Shown: positions 29,972 to 39,215, numbered from the stretch's first letter. The stretch is 64,000 nucleotides of DNA from Mycobacterium sp. 1274761.0 (GCF_001668615.1 NZ_LZMC01000062.1:186001-250000); one strand, 5' to 3'. The notes: generated by a model from the letters alone, not told the origin. Made by a program: numbers and translations.

Positions 29972-30760
29972 ATGGCAGCGATAGACGTCGAGCTGCTGGC
30001 GGCGGTTGAGCGGTCGCCGGCGGCGACCGACGTGCACGACCGGACGGGGTGGATCGGCATCTTCACCCCCCACGGACGCGTCGAAGATCCCTACGGATCG
30101 CGCCCCCACGTCGGAGTCGACGAGATCGGCCGGTTCTACGACACCTTTATCGGCCCGCGGCAGATCATCTTTCACCGCGACGTCGATGTTGCGGTCGGCA
30201 GCGCGGTGGTGCGCGACCTCATGCTCGAGATCGTGATGGCGGCAGGCGTCACGGTCGACGTCCCGATGCACCTGCGCTACGACCTTAGGCCGGTCGAGGG
30301 CGACTGGGCGGTCGAGCGGCTGCGCGCGCATTGGGAGCTGCCGACGATGGTGGCGCAGATGCTGCGCCAGGGCGGCAAGTCTCTGCCCGTGGCGGTGCAG
30401 TTGGCCGGTGAGCTGCTGCGCAACCAGGGGATCGGCGGGACGGCCGGCTTCGCGGCGGGGTTCAGGCGGCCGGGCCGACGCGATAAGCGACGTTTCGCAG
30501 AATTTCTCGATGCCGCCATCGCCGGTGACCAGTTGGCCGTGCGGCGCGCCATCGGCCGCGGCGCCGACGTCAGCCTCGGTGAGGACCAGCCGATCGCGGT
30601 CGGTGACTTCGTTGACAGCCTGCGCGGCGGCCGCTGGTTCAAGATGATCGCCGCCGGCGACACCGTCAGCGCCTCGGTCGCCGCCCCGTCCGGCCGTGGC
30701 GTCGTCTTCTGCGAGACCCCGAAGGCGGCGGGAATCAGCCGGGTCCGCTACTTCGGCTGA
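29972..30760 (+). CDS. NTF2/SnoaL-like fold protein of unknown function
   Basis: 262 residues starting on the base after the gatB stop. The first 120 residues look like a nuclear-transport-factor-2/ketosteroid-isomerase fold: LLAAVERSPAATDVHDRTGWIGIF, then DPYGSRPHVGVDEIGRFYDTFIG and HLRYDLRPVEGDWAVERLRAHWE. The middle (about 135-175) is a helical, basic linker. The last 80 residues (FLDAAIAGDQLAVRRAIGRGADV, then FVDSLRGGRWFKM) resemble a second small domain of the same kind. No catalytic residues can be assigned. Close packing against gatB suggests co-transcription, but nothing links it to tRNA amidation. Confidence 0.72.
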   Translation: MAAIDVELLAAVERSPAATDVHDRTGWIGIFTPHGRVEDPYGSRPHVGVDEIGRFYDTFIGPRQIIFHRDVDVAVGSAVVRDLMLEIVMAAGVTVDVPMHLRYDLRPVEGDWAVERLRAHWELPTMVAQMLRQGGKSLPVAVQLAGELLRNQGIGGTAGFAAGFRRPGRRDKRRFAEFLDAAIAGDQLAVRRAIGRGADVSLGEDQPIAVGDFVDSLRGGRWFKMIAAGDTVSASVAAPSGRGVVFCETPKAAGISRVRYFG

Positions 30761-30763
30761 GCC

Positions 30764-31882
30764 TTAGGTATTGTCGGCGTTACTACGCGGGAAGCCGCCG
30801 CCCGACGGGAACACCGGGAACACCACATCGTCGAGCTTTTCCGGGTCGCCTGCCGTCTTGTTCACCGTGGCCCCCCAGACGTTGCCGTCCGGCGAGGTCT
30901 GCAGCGCCCACGCGTGGCCGTGCACATCCTGGCGCACCACCTCGGGTTCGCCGGTCACCGCGCCCGTATCCGCGGCCAGCCGCACCGCGACCGTCTGCTT
31001 GGTGTTGATCAGGTTCACCAGCACCGTGCCGTCCATCGCGGCGCATCCGGCCACACCGGGCTTATCGGGCCAGGTCCACACAGTGGAGACCTTCGAGTCC
31101 TTGGTGATGCGCTGCAGCCGGTCGGCCGTGGGCGTGCGGTCGGTGATGTAGAGCGAACCGTCGGACGGGTCGACACACAGCCCGCCACCGGATCCCATAC
31201 CGGTCAACGCCGTGGTCTGCGGAGCCTGATTGACCGTGGTCGGTTGTTCGATGCGCAGCACCTTGCCGGCCGGCGACGCCGGGTCGGCCGCGAGCGCCGG
31301 ATCACCGGCATCACCGGTCAGCACGACCAGCGTGGTCGGACTCGTGAACTGAAGCGCGCCCATGTTGCCCGTCGCGCCCTTGGGGATGCCCGTGAAAATC
31401 GGCTTCGGAATATCACCGTCGGCGATGCGCACCACCCGGTTGTCGGTCGGTGTGCTGACGTAGGCATACATCAGCCGGTCCTGGGAGTAGGTCGGCGACA
31501 GCACGATGTCCATCAGCCCCCCGTCACCGCTGCCGTCGACCGGAATCACGGTCTTGACCTTGGGCTCCGCCTTCACCGACACCTCTTTGACGGCGCCGGT
31601 GATGCGTTCGGCGACCAACGCCGACTGGCTGTCGGGCAGCATGATCAACCCGCTGGTGCTTTCCAGGCAACCCTGCATCACCCCCGGAGCCGGGCACTGC
31701 TTCGGAAAGGGCTTGGGGGGCAGCGGGGGTGGCGGCGGGGGAGTCGAGCTGGGGCCCGGCTGCAGCTCCGGCTCGGTGGTGAACGGCTGCGACTGGGCGT
31801 TGTCGAAGCGGGCGCACGAGACGGCGAGCAGCGCAGCGCAGAGCAAAGCGACGGCAGCTCGCAACGGCCCGCGCAGTGTCAT
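30764..31882 (-). CDS. lppZ: Lipoprotein LppZ, PQQ-dependent sugar dehydrogenase-like beta-propeller
   Basis: 372 residues, close to the 373 of Rv3006. The lipoprotein signal ends in the lipobox AVSC (Cys about 23). A Pro-rich linker (about 45-62) leads to a six-bladed propeller with GLMDIVLSPTYSQDRLMYAYVS and DPSDGSLYITDRTPTADRL, the pattern of soluble glucose dehydrogenase-like proteins. It is anchored outside the membrane. The enzymatic substrate is unknown, and PQQ binding has not been shown for it to my knowledge. Convergent with the NTF2-like gene, 3 bp apart. Confidence 0.9.
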   Translation of the reverse strand: MTLRGPLRAAVALLCAALLAVSCARFDNAQSQPFTTEPELQPGPSSTPPPPPPLPPKPFPKQCPAPGVMQGCLESTSGLIMLPDSQSALVAERITGAVKEVSVKAEPKVKTVIPVDGSGDGGLMDIVLSPTYSQDRLMYAYVSTPTDNRVVRIADGDIPKPIFTGIPKGATGNMGALQFTSPTTLVVLTGDAGDPALAADPASPAGKVLRIEQPTTVNQAPQTTALTGMGSGGGLCVDPSDGSLYITDRTPTADRLQRITKDSKVSTVWTWPDKPGVAGCAAMDGTVLVNLINTKQTVAVRLAADTGAVTGEPEVVRQDVHGHAWALQTSPDGNVWGATVNKTAGDPEKLDDVVFPVFPSGGGFPRSNADNT

Positions 31883-31971
31883 GCCCGCCAGGTTACGGAT
31901 TCATCGGCCGGGCGCGCCACGCGGAGGTTTGACGCGCCGCGCCAATCCAAGGTTCACCGATCATGAGCACT

Positions 31972-31984
31972 TACCCTGGGCACG
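31972..31984 (+). promoter_or_regulatory. -10 element TACCCT before doxX (leaderless start)
   Basis: TACCCT at 31972-31977 ends 6 bp before the GTG at 31984, supporting that start over the upstream ATG at 31963. Confidence 0.4.
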
Positions 31985-32787
31985 TGACCAGTAATCCCCA
32001 ATGGCAGAGGCCCGACGACCTGGGCCGGCCCGCGTCGGCAAGCCTGGTCGATCCCGAGGACGATCTGCCGTCCTCTGACTATGGCGGCGATTTCGAGACC
32101 ACCTCGATCCCCAACTACAAAACCGGCTCGCAGCCGGGGTTCGGCCTGATCGGCGAGCCCGAGCCGCTGCCGTACGTGCAGCCAGGCGACAACCAGCCCC
32201 TATCGCCCTATGCCCATCCGGCCGACGTCGCTCCGCTGTACGAGGACCGCCGGGCCGACGAGCGGCGCGGCACGCAAGACCTCGGCTTGATGCTGCTGCG
32301 GTGGGCCATCGGAGCACTGTTGGTCGTCCATGGGCTGCAGAAGGCGTTCGGCCTGTTCGGCGGCCCCGGCCTGGACGGGTTCGAGGCCCGGCTGGCAGAC
32401 GTCGGCTACCAGCACGCCGACCTCCTGACCTATGTCGCCACCGGCGCCCAAATCCTCGCGGGTCTGCTGCTGATCCTGGGCCTGTTCACCCCGTTGGCCG
32501 CCGCCGGGGCGTTGGCCTATCTGATCAACGGCCTGCTGGTGGAAGCGATGGCCGCTCACAACCAGGCCAGGCTGTCGGATTTCCTGACCGACGGCCATGA
32601 GTACAAGGTCGTGCTGGTCGCCGCGGTCGTCGCGGTCATCCTCGCCGGGCCGGGCAGATACGGCCTCGACGCAGGACGCGGCTGGGCCCGTCGCCCATTC
32701 GTCGGCTCCTTCGCCGCGCTGGTCGTCGGCATCGGCGGTGGCATCGCCCTGTGGGTGCTGCTCAACGGCGGCAATCCACTGGGCTGA
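31984..32787 (+). CDS. DoxX-family membrane protein (Rv3005c orthologue)
   Basis: 267 residues. A hydrophilic N-terminal third (about 1-95, Pro/Asp-rich) precedes four membrane helices of the DoxX family: LGLMLLRWAIGALLVVHGLQK (about 98-118), LLTYVATGAQILAGLLLILG, the following AALAYLINGL helix, and one near the C-terminus (AALVVGIGGGIALWVLL). In M. tuberculosis DoxX (Rv3005c) forms a membrane complex with superoxide dismutase SodA and thiosulfate sulfurtransferase SseA in oxidative stress defence. The same role is inferred here. An alternative ATG start lies at 31963. It is convergent with cfp6, 5 bp away. Confidence 0.88.
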   Translation: MTSNPQWQRPDDLGRPASASLVDPEDDLPSSDYGGDFETTSIPNYKTGSQPGFGLIGEPEPLPYVQPGDNQPLSPYAHPADVAPLYEDRRADERRGTQDLGLMLLRWAIGALLVVHGLQKAFGLFGGPGLDGFEARLADVGYQHADLLTYVATGAQILAGLLLILGLFTPLAAAGALAYLINGLLVEAMAAHNQARLSDFLTDGHEYKVVLVAAVVAVILAGPGRYGLDAGRGWARRPFVGSFAALVVGIGGGIALWVLLNGGNPLG

Positions 32788-32792
32788 CGACC

Positions 32793-33188
32793 TCAGCCGT
32801 ACGGGTTGGGCACGCGGCCGCCGCTGACCGCCGTCAACTGTGGCACCGTCGCGAACGACACCGCGGGAAGCCGCAGCTCACGACCGTCCGTCAGGCGGGC
32901 CCTGGCCCACGAGCCTTTGGTGAACGCCAGCCCTTCGATGTCCTCCCACCGCACGCTCTCGCTGCCGAGCAGCCCGTGCGCGGTCACCGTCTCGCGATCG
33001 GCGACGGTGCGCAGCCGGATGATGCATGCCGACAACGCCACGGGTATGACGAGCAGCACCCACGTCCAGGACGCGCTGAAAATCACCGCCAGCATGCCCA
33101 GCACTAGGAAGCCGACGCCGAAGTGCGCCATCGGGGAAATACGCAGTACCACCCGTTCGGCGGGGGCGCGCGACGTTTTCGGGGTCAC
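32793..33188 (-). CDS. cfp6: Cfp6 homologue, small membrane protein with PH-like domain
   Basis: 131 residues from the GTG at 33188, preceded by GGACGA. From MAHFGVGFLVLGMLAV it follows Cfp6 (Rv3004) closely: two hydrophobic stretches, then LRTVADRETVTAHGLLGSES, VRWEDIEGLAF and a terminal GRVPNPYG. The C-terminal half is the PH-like domain of the bacterial YdbT/PH_6 kind. In M. tuberculosis it was described as a low-molecular-weight culture filtrate antigen; its function is unknown. The divergent ilv promoter begins just behind it. Confidence 0.85.
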   Translation of the reverse strand: MTPKTSRAPAERVVLRISPMAHFGVGFLVLGMLAVIFSASWTWVLLVIPVALSACIIRLRTVADRETVTAHGLLGSESVRWEDIEGLAFTKGSWARARLTDGRELRLPAVSFATVPQLTAVSGGRVPNPYG

Positions 33189-33226
33189 GCTGCCATCGTC
33201 CCACCCGACCGGCGGTGGACGTGAAT

Positions 33227-33265
33227 TTGACCTTTGACCAGTGCGGCGGCTACCGTCATCAGTTG
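33227..33265 (+). promoter_or_regulatory. ilvB operon promoter
   Basis: TTGACC at 33227-33232 (-35), 18-bp spacer, TACCGT at 33251-33256 (-10). The leader peptide GTG lies 8 bp after the -10, so transcription probably starts on or next to it and the leader message is leaderless. Confidence 0.6.
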
Positions 33266-33336
33266 TGCAGAACCTTGGCTTGCTCGTAGTAATTGGGTTG
33301 CGCGTTGATACCGCGCTAGCCCGGACTTGGGCATAG
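33265..33336 (+). CDS. ilvB leader peptide (attenuation)
   Basis: A 23-residue reading frame, GTG start and TAG stop: MQNLGLLVVIGLRVD followed by TALARTWA. Eight of residues 4-18 are Leu, Val or Ile, including the run LLVVI, exactly the amino acids whose supply the downstream ilvBNC operon controls. The usual reading is that ribosomes slow at these codons when charged Leu, Val or Ile tRNA is scarce, changing the fold of the following RNA. The frame ends about 108 bp before ilvB. A similar leader has been reported ahead of ilvB in other mycobacteria, as far as I recall. Confidence 0.8.
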   Translation: MQNLGLLVVIGLRVDTALARTWA

Positions 33337-33397
33337 TCACAAGTATCAACGCGCAACCCTCGTACAGCGGCATCGCTGGCGGGGGTTTTTTCTTGCC
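33295..33397 (+). terminator. ilvB transcription attenuator
   Basis: A perfect 16-bp inverted repeat (33295-33310 with 33344-33359; left arm GGGTTGCGCGTTGATA) overlaps leader codons 11-16. A second hairpin at 33365-33378 (CAGCG-GCAT-CGCTG) is followed by GCGGGGG and a run of six T, an intrinsic terminator. AACCC at the end of the first right arm could also pair with the GGGTT before the T run, so exclusive folds are possible. The exact on/off pairing needs folding of the RNA. Confidence 0.7.
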
Positions 33398-33444
33398 CCA
33401 GCAGTGATTTGAGTCCACAACACACAACGACAAATGAGGACATC

Positions 33445-35337
33445 GTGAGCGCACCAACCACACGACCCCCGGGACGGTCGGCGAACCCGCCGTACGGGGA
33501 TTTGGCCGAGGCCAACGCCGCGCAATCCGCGGCGAAGGTTGCCGGCCACGGCTCGTCAAGCAAGCCCGAAAAGGTTGCCCCGCAACAACTCACCGGAGCC
33601 GAGTCGGTTATTCGGTCGTTGGAGGAGCTCGACGTCGAGGTCATCTTCGGCATTCCCGGTGGGGCCGTGTTGCCGGTGTACGACCCGCTTTTCGACTCGC
33701 AGAAGCTGCGTCACGTCCTGGTCCGCCACGAGCAGGGTGCAGGGCATGCGGCCAGTGGTTACGCACACGCGACGGGCAAGGTCGGCGTGTGCATGGCGAC
33801 ATCGGGCCCCGGGGCCACCAACCTCGTGACGCCGCTGGCAGACGCCTACATGGACTCGATTCCGGTGGTGGCAGTCACCGGTCAGGTCGGTCGAGGGCTG
33901 ATCGGCACCGACGCCTTCCAGGAAGCCGACATCTCGGGCATCACGATGCCGATTACCAAGCACAACTTCCTGGTGCGCGACGGCAACGACATCCCGCGGG
34001 TGATGGCCGAGGCGTTCCACATCGCCAGGTCGGGCCGTCCTGGCCCGGTTCTCGTCGATATCCCCAAGGATGTGCTGCAGGGGCAGTACACGTTCAGCTG
34101 GCCGCCGCGGTTCGAGCTGCCCGGCTACAAGCCGAATACCAAACCGCACAGCCGCCAGATTCGCGAGGCCGCGAAGCTGATCGCCGCGTCGCGCAAGCCG
34201 GTGCTGTACGTCGGCGGCGGCGTGATCCGCGGTGAGGCCACCCGCGAGTTGCTGGATCTGGCCGAGCTGACCGGCATTCCGGTGGTCACCACCCTGATGG
34301 CGCGCGGCGCCTTCCCCGACAGCCATCCGCAGAACATGGGCATGCCGGGCATGCACGGCACGGTGACCGCGGTCGCGGCGCTGCAGCGCAGTGACCTGCT
34401 GATCGCGTTGGGCACCCGATTCGACGACCGGGTGACGGGCAAGCTGGACTCGTTTGCGCCCGAGGCGAAGGTGATCCACGCCGACATCGACCCGGCGGAG
34501 ATCGGCAAGAACCGCAACGCCGATGTGCCGATCGTGGGCGACGTGAAGGCCGTCATCAGCGACCTGATCGAGGCGCTCCGCAGGGACGGCACCTCCGCCG
34601 ACTCCATCACGATGGACAGCTGGTGGGAGTATCTGCGCGACATGCAGTCGACGTACCCGCTGAGCTATGGGCCGCAGAGCGACGGCAGCCTGTCGCCTGA
34701 GTACGTGATCGAACAGCTGGGCAAGATGGCCGGCCCCGATGCGGTGTATGTGGCAGGCGTTGGGCAGCACCAGATGTGGGCCGCGCAGTTCATCTCGTAC
34801 GAGAACCCGAAGACGTGGATCAACTCCGGTGGCCTGGGCACCATGGGCTTCGCTGTCCCCGCTGCAATGGGCGCGAAGTTCGCGCGTCCGGAGGCCGAGG
34901 TGTGGGCCATCGACGGCGACGGCTGCTTCCAGATGACCAATCAGGAGCTGGCCACCTGTGCCGTCGAGGGCGCGCCGATCAAGGTTGCGATCATCAACAA
35001 CGGCAACCTGGGCATGGTGCGCCAATGGCAGACGCTGTTCTACGAAGAGCGGTATAGCCAGACGGACCTGGCCACCCACAGCCATCGCATCCCCGACTTC
35101 GTCAAGCTCGCCGAGGCACTGGGCTGCGTCGGATTGCGTTGCGAGCGGGCCGAAGACGTCGAGGCCGTCATCAAGCAGGCGCGCGAGATCAACGACCGAC
35201 CGGTGGTCATCGACTTTATTGTCGGCGCCGACGCCCAGGTGTGGCCGATGGTGGCGGCAGGCACCAGCAACGACGAGATCATGGCGGCCCGCGGAATCCG
35301 GCCGCTGTTCGACGATCCCGAAGAAGGGCACGCGTGA
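33445..35337 (+). CDS. ilvB: Acetolactate synthase large subunit
   Basis: 630 residues from the GTG at 33445 with ribosome site GAGGA. After a 45-residue Pro/Ala-rich lead come the ThDP pyrimidine domain ([15 protein letters not shown], with catalytic Glu in [15 protein letters not shown], about 99), the central FAD/DHNA domain (about 240-370) and the C-terminal ThDP domain with the [15 protein letters not shown]...NNGNLGMV motif (about 491-520). It makes acetolactate or acetohydroxybutyrate in Val, Leu and Ile synthesis. The regulatory subunit ilvN overlaps its stop. Controlled by the leader attenuator. Orthologous to Rv3003c. Confidence 0.96.
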   Translation: MSAPTTRPPGRSANPPYGDLAEANAAQSAAKVAGHGSSSKPEKVAPQQLTGAESVIRSLEELDVEVIFGIPGGAVLPVYDPLFDSQKLRHVLVRHEQGAGHAASGYAHATGKVGVCMATSGPGATNLVTPLADAYMDSIPVVAVTGQVGRGLIGTDAFQEADISGITMPITKHNFLVRDGNDIPRVMAEAFHIARSGRPGPVLVDIPKDVLQGQYTFSWPPRFELPGYKPNTKPHSRQIREAAKLIAASRKPVLYVGGGVIRGEATRELLDLAELTGIPVVTTLMARGAFPDSHPQNMGMPGMHGTVTAVAALQRSDLLIALGTRFDDRVTGKLDSFAPEAKVIHADIDPAEIGKNRNADVPIVGDVKAVISDLIEALRRDGTSADSITMDSWWEYLRDMQSTYPLSYGPQSDGSLSPEYVIEQLGKMAGPDAVYVAGVGQHQMWAAQFISYENPKTWINSGGLGTMGFAVPAAMGAKFARPEAEVWAIDGDGCFQMTNQELATCAVEGAPIKVAIINNGNLGMVRQWQTLFYEERYSQTDLATHSHRIPDFVKLAEALGCVGLRCERAEDVEAVIKQAREINDRPVVIDFIVGADAQVWPMVAAGTSNDEIMAARGIRPLFDDPEEGHA

Positions 35338-35837
35338 TGAGCACTCCCACCCAAACCCTGTCGGTTCTCGTCGAGGACAAACCCGGCGTGCTCGCCCGTG
35401 TGGCGTCGCTGTTCTCACGCCGCGGCTACAACATCCAGTCGCTGGCCGTCGGTGCCACTGAGCAGAAGAACCTGTCGCGGATGACCATCGTGGTCAGCGT
35501 CGACGAGCATCCTCTCGAGCAGATCACCAAACAGCTGAACAAGCTGGTCAACGTCATCAAGATCGTCGAGCAGGACGAGTCCAATTCGGTGTCTCGCGAA
35601 CTCGCATTGATCAAGGTGCGCACCGACGCCGCAACCCGTGGCCAGGTGATCGAAGCGGTGAACCTGTTCCGCGCCAAGGTCGTTGACGTGTCGACGGAGT
35701 CATTGACGATCGAAGCGACCGGTACGCCGGAGAAGTTGGAGGCGTTCCTGCGAGTGTTGGAGCCCTACGGCATCCGCGAGATCGTGCAATCCGGAGTGGT
35801 GTCGTTGTCGCGCGGCCCGCGCGGCATCGTCAAATAA
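35337..35837 (+). CDS. ilvN: Acetolactate synthase small (regulatory) subunit
   Basis: 166 residues. The N-terminal ACT domain starts TLSVLVEDKPGVLARVASLFSR followed by GYNIQSLAVG, which binds valine for feedback control. The C-terminal domain (about 80-166, with VEAVNLFRAKVVDV-like and EPYGIREIVQSG segments) stimulates IlvB. The ATG at 35337 shares one base with the ilvB stop (TGATG); the earlier open frame lies inside ilvB. Followed by ilvC after 54 bp. Orthologous to Rv3002c. Confidence 0.96.
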   Translation: MSTPTQTLSVLVEDKPGVLARVASLFSRRGYNIQSLAVGATEQKNLSRMTIVVSVDEHPLEQITKQLNKLVNVIKIVEQDESNSVSRELALIKVRTDAATRGQVIEAVNLFRAKVVDVSTESLTIEATGTPEKLEAFLRVLEPYGIREIVQSGVVSLSRGPRGIVK

Positions 35838-36905
<1,068 letters not shown>

Positions 36906-36914
36906 CGGTTCCGT

Positions 36915-37343
36915 TCAGGGGCGGCGCTCGTGGCCTGCCTGGCCGTGGGTGCGGCGCCGCTCCTTCATCTCGGACTCGAATACGTGGCGGGCGCCGCCTT
37001 GCAGTTCGTCGCGAAGGCGGCGTTCGTGGTCGCGGAACACCGTCCAATAGTTGTCGTCGAAGTCTTCCACGATTTGGAAGGTCCACCGGCCGTGGAGGAC
37101 GTTTCGGCCGACGAGCTCCTTTTCCAGAAGGTCTGCGGCACTCTCATGGCCCGCCTGCCGCAGGTTGTCGCACGCCTCGCCCAGCAGCAGATCGGCGCGC
37201 CCCATCAGCTGATGAAACGAATACAGCTCACCGCGCGCCCTTTCCACCCACTCCAACGCTTCCGATACCTTTCCCACGGCATTCACGGTCGCGTCATCGA
37301 CGCCATCCGGACGCCGGTGGTTTTCTGGTTCAAGCTGAGTCAT
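36915..37343 (-). CDS. Unknown protein divergent from the carotenoid regulator
   Basis: 142 residues from the ATG at 37343 (MTQLEPENH); family not recognised. It is hydrophilic, with an alpha-helical first half (VNAVGKVSEALEWVERARGE, then LYSFHQLMGRADLLLGEACD) and a basic tail ending KERRRTHGQAGHERRP. A central WTFQIVEDFDDNYWTVFRDHERRL segment is rich in aromatic and acidic residues. It has no signal peptide or membrane segment. Its start lies 42 bp from the ATGCAT operator that it shares with the divergent MerR/B12 regulator, so it is a candidate member of the same regulon. A role linked to pigment control is inference only. Confidence 0.7.
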   Translation of the reverse strand: MTQLEPENHRRPDGVDDATVNAVGKVSEALEWVERARGELYSFHQLMGRADLLLGEACDNLRQAGHESAADLLEKELVGRNVLHGRWTFQIVEDFDDNYWTVFRDHERRLRDELQGGARHVFESEMKERRRTHGQAGHERRP

Positions 37344-37385
37344 TGTGAGGTAGTACCCACTTATGAGCCGTATGCTATGAACCGT

Positions 37386-37402
37386 ATGCATCGGTTATGC
37401 AT
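37386..37402. promoter_or_regulatory. Carotenoid operator copy 1 (regulator/unknown gene promoter)
   Basis: ATGCAT-CGGTT-ATGCAT, two ATGCAT blocks 11 bp apart. It lies 29 bp before the GTG of the MerR/B12 regulator and 42 bp before the divergent gene. The same pattern precedes idi and crtE. Confidence 0.75.
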
Positions 37403-37431
37403 CAAAATTCGCGCCGGCGTGGCCGTGCGCT

Positions 37432-38301
37432 GTGCTGTCGGCGTTGAATACGGCAATGCCGGATAGGGACGACGCCGACGTGCCGCGATACACCGTCAGC
37501 GTGGTCGCGGAACGCGTAGGTGTGCCCACGGCGACGCTTCGCAGCTGGAATCAGCGCTACGGGGTCGGCCCCACAGATCACAGTCCGGGACGGCACCGGC
37601 TGTACAGCGATAACGACATCGCAATCGTTGAGGAGATGCATGAGCTAATCGCTCAGGGTGCTAGCCCGCGCAGCGCAGCCCGGACCGCACTCGAGTCCAT
37701 CAAACCGCGGTCAGGTGATCAATACGCGTTGCTTGCAGCCGTGTTCGAGTTGGACGTCGGCACCGTGAGCCGCCTACTCGATCGCCATATCCGCCACTTA
37801 GGTGTGGTGGCGACGTGGGAAGACTTCATCCGGCCGGCCTTTGCCGCGATCGAGGCCCGACAGGCCGACGGTGAAGGGTGCATCGACGTGGAACATGCCC
37901 TGTCATGGTCGGTTTCGCGATCGTTGCAGGCGGTGCCGCTTGCCAAAGCCGAGGCGTCAGAGTCGATCATCTTGGCCTGCACCTCCGGCGAAGCGCACTG
38001 CCTGCCGCTCGAAGCGCTTCGGGCGGCGCTTGCAGAGCGGGGCCAACAAGCCTTGATGCTCGGTCCTGATGTACCCACCGATGCGCTGCTCGACGCGATT
38101 TCGCGTCAGCGGAATCCGGTCGCCGTGGTGCTGTGGTCGCAATCGCAGCGGACCGCTGACCTAGCAACGGCCAAGGCGGTCCTAGGAGCGGACGCCCAGC
38201 TCGTAGTCGGGGGTTCCGGCTGGGCGTCCGCACGATTGCCGAAGAAGGTCGAGCCCCTCGAGGACCTGCGTACCGCCCTTCACCGGCTGGAAGTATGCTA
38301 G
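37432..38301 (+). CDS. MerR-family regulator with B12-binding-type domain (CarH/LitR-like)
   Basis: 289 residues from the GTG at 37432; an in-frame ATG at 37456 is an equally good start. The N-terminal MerR helix-turn-helix is visible (YTVSVVAERVGVPTATLRSWNQRYG, with SPGRHRLYS as the wing, about 20-60). A helical bundle has the EH pair in DVEHALSW (about 150). The C-terminal Rossmann-like domain has GEAHCLPLEALRAAL (about 186-200) and LGPDVP (about 210), as in CarH cobalamin domains. In CarH/LitR, adenosylcobalamin holds the tetramer on DNA in the dark and light releases it. The Trp expected 10 residues before the EH pair appears to be Gln here. The 11-bp direct-repeat operators match known CarH sites. 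Confidence 0.85.
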   Translation: MLSALNTAMPDRDDADVPRYTVSVVAERVGVPTATLRSWNQRYGVGPTDHSPGRHRLYSDNDIAIVEEMHELIAQGASPRSAARTALESIKPRSGDQYALLAAVFELDVGTVSRLLDRHIRHLGVVATWEDFIRPAFAAIEARQADGEGCIDVEHALSWSVSRSLQAVPLAKAEASESIILACTSGEAHCLPLEALRAALAERGQQALMLGPDVPTDALLDAISRQRNPVAVVLWSQSQRTADLATAKAVLGADAQLVVGGSGWASARLPKKVEPLEDLRTALHRLEVC

Positions 38302-38307
38302 CAGCGA

Positions 38308-38324
38308 ATGCATCGTTTATGCAT
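38308..38324. promoter_or_regulatory. Carotenoid operator copy 2 (idi promoter)
   Basis: ATGCAT-CGTTT-ATGCAT, the two blocks 11 bp apart, 24 bp upstream of the idi GTG and just after the regulator stop. It sits where it would cover the promoter. Confidence 0.75.
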
Positions 38325-38348
38325 CGATAGATCGGGTATGTAACCCTG

Positions 38349-38942
38349 GTGGCGGAGGTTGGATTGACTTCTGGTGAGGAACGCGTCGTGTTGCTCGACG
38401 AGGAAGGCCGGGATATCGGCAGCGCCGACAAGTCGACCGTGCACCACGCCGCGACGCCTCTGCACCTTGGCTTTTCGTGCTATGTCTTCGATGGGCAGGG
38501 GCGCGTGCTCTTGACCCGGCGTGCTCTCAGAAAGCGCACGTGGCCCGGGGTATGGACCAATTCCTTTTGCGGACATCCGTCGCCGGGGGAGCCGGTCACC
38601 GATGCCGTTCGCCGCCGCGCCAAAGAGGAACTGGGAATGAGGATCGATTCCCTGACGTGCGTGCTGCCGGAGTTTCGATATCGGGCCGTTGCGGCCGACG
38701 GAATCGTGGAAAACGAGATATGTCCAGTGTTTTTCGCCCGTGCCACCGGTCCGGTGCGCCCAGAGCCAGCGGAGGTCATGGATCACCGATGGGTCCCGTG
38801 GGAGCAGCTCCGCTCGCCTGCCGACCTGCCGTGGGCCATCAGCCCGTGGGCATTGGAACAGGTGCCGCTGCTGGAAGCGACTACTGCTTACACGGGTCGT
38901 GGCCCCAGTTCATCAGCGAGTAACGCCAAGCTGATTCACTGA
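38349..38942 (+). CDS. idi: Isopentenyl-diphosphate delta-isomerase, type I
   Basis: 197 residues from the GTG at 38349. GGAGG at 38354-38358 also fits an in-frame TTG at 38364. The Nudix-like fold shows HLGFSCYVFD, the catalytic Cys in WTNSFCGHPSPGE (about 76), the REEL-like RRRAKEELG helix and the glutamate region VENEICPVFF. It interconverts IPP and DMAPP, feeding geranylgeranyl diphosphate synthesis by CrtE. Its own ATGCAT operator ties it to the carotenoid genes. The last 62 bp overlap the convergent DUF3140 gene. Confidence 0.94.
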   Translation: MAEVGLTSGEERVVLLDEEGRDIGSADKSTVHHAATPLHLGFSCYVFDGQGRVLLTRRALRKRTWPGVWTNSFCGHPSPGEPVTDAVRRRAKEELGMRIDSLTCVLPEFRYRAVAADGIVENEICPVFFARATGPVRPEPAEVMDHRWVPWEQLRSPADLPWAISPWALEQVPLLEATTAYTGRGPSSSASNAKLIH

Positions 38943-39213
38943 TCTCGCCCGATGGGCGCTGGGCAAGATGTCGGTGCGCATAGCCCACCACCTTGCGCAT
39001 ATGCGCGTAGTCGTCGTCGGTCAATTCGGACTTCTTGGACCGCAACAGCTTCACGATCCGCCGGCCGCTCGCGTGTCCAGTCGACTCGTCGCCGCCGGAC
39101 TTCTGTCCAACCTTCTTGGAAGCGTCTGTACGAAGCCATTTTTCGAGTTCGCCGGCGGTCATGTTGACGATGTGCTGAAACTCGTCGTAGGTCGAGGGTT
39201 CCGCGTCGGCCAT
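38881..39213 (-). CDS. DUF3140 protein
   Basis: 110 residues from the ATG at 39213, matching the DUF3140 family: EFQHIVNMTAGELEKWLRTD near the N-terminus, GHASGRRIVKLLRSKKSELTDDDYAHM in the middle and a terminal WRYSLMNWGHDP. The family has no known function but is commonly next to a DUF2945 TUDOR-like gene, as here, where the start lies just inside or against the end of that gene. Its 3' end overlaps idi on the other strand by 62 bp. It is likely unrelated to carotenoids. Confidence 0.85.
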   Translation of the reverse strand: MADAEPSTYDEFQHIVNMTAGELEKWLRTDASKKVGQKSGGDESTGHASGRRIVKLLRSKKSELTDDDYAHMRKVVGYAHRHLAQRPSGEISESAWRYSLMNWGHDPCKQ

Positions 39214-39215
39214 GA

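Noticed and set aside
28382..30331. 649-codon open frame on the minus strand over gatB
   Set aside because: It is antisense to the clear gatB gene. The translation is Arg/His/Asp-rich with no family motif, a known artefact of high-GC codon use.
33556..35418. 620-codon open frame on the minus strand over ilvB
   Set aside because: Shadow of ilvB with low-complexity His/Arg/Val composition and no motif or ribosome site.
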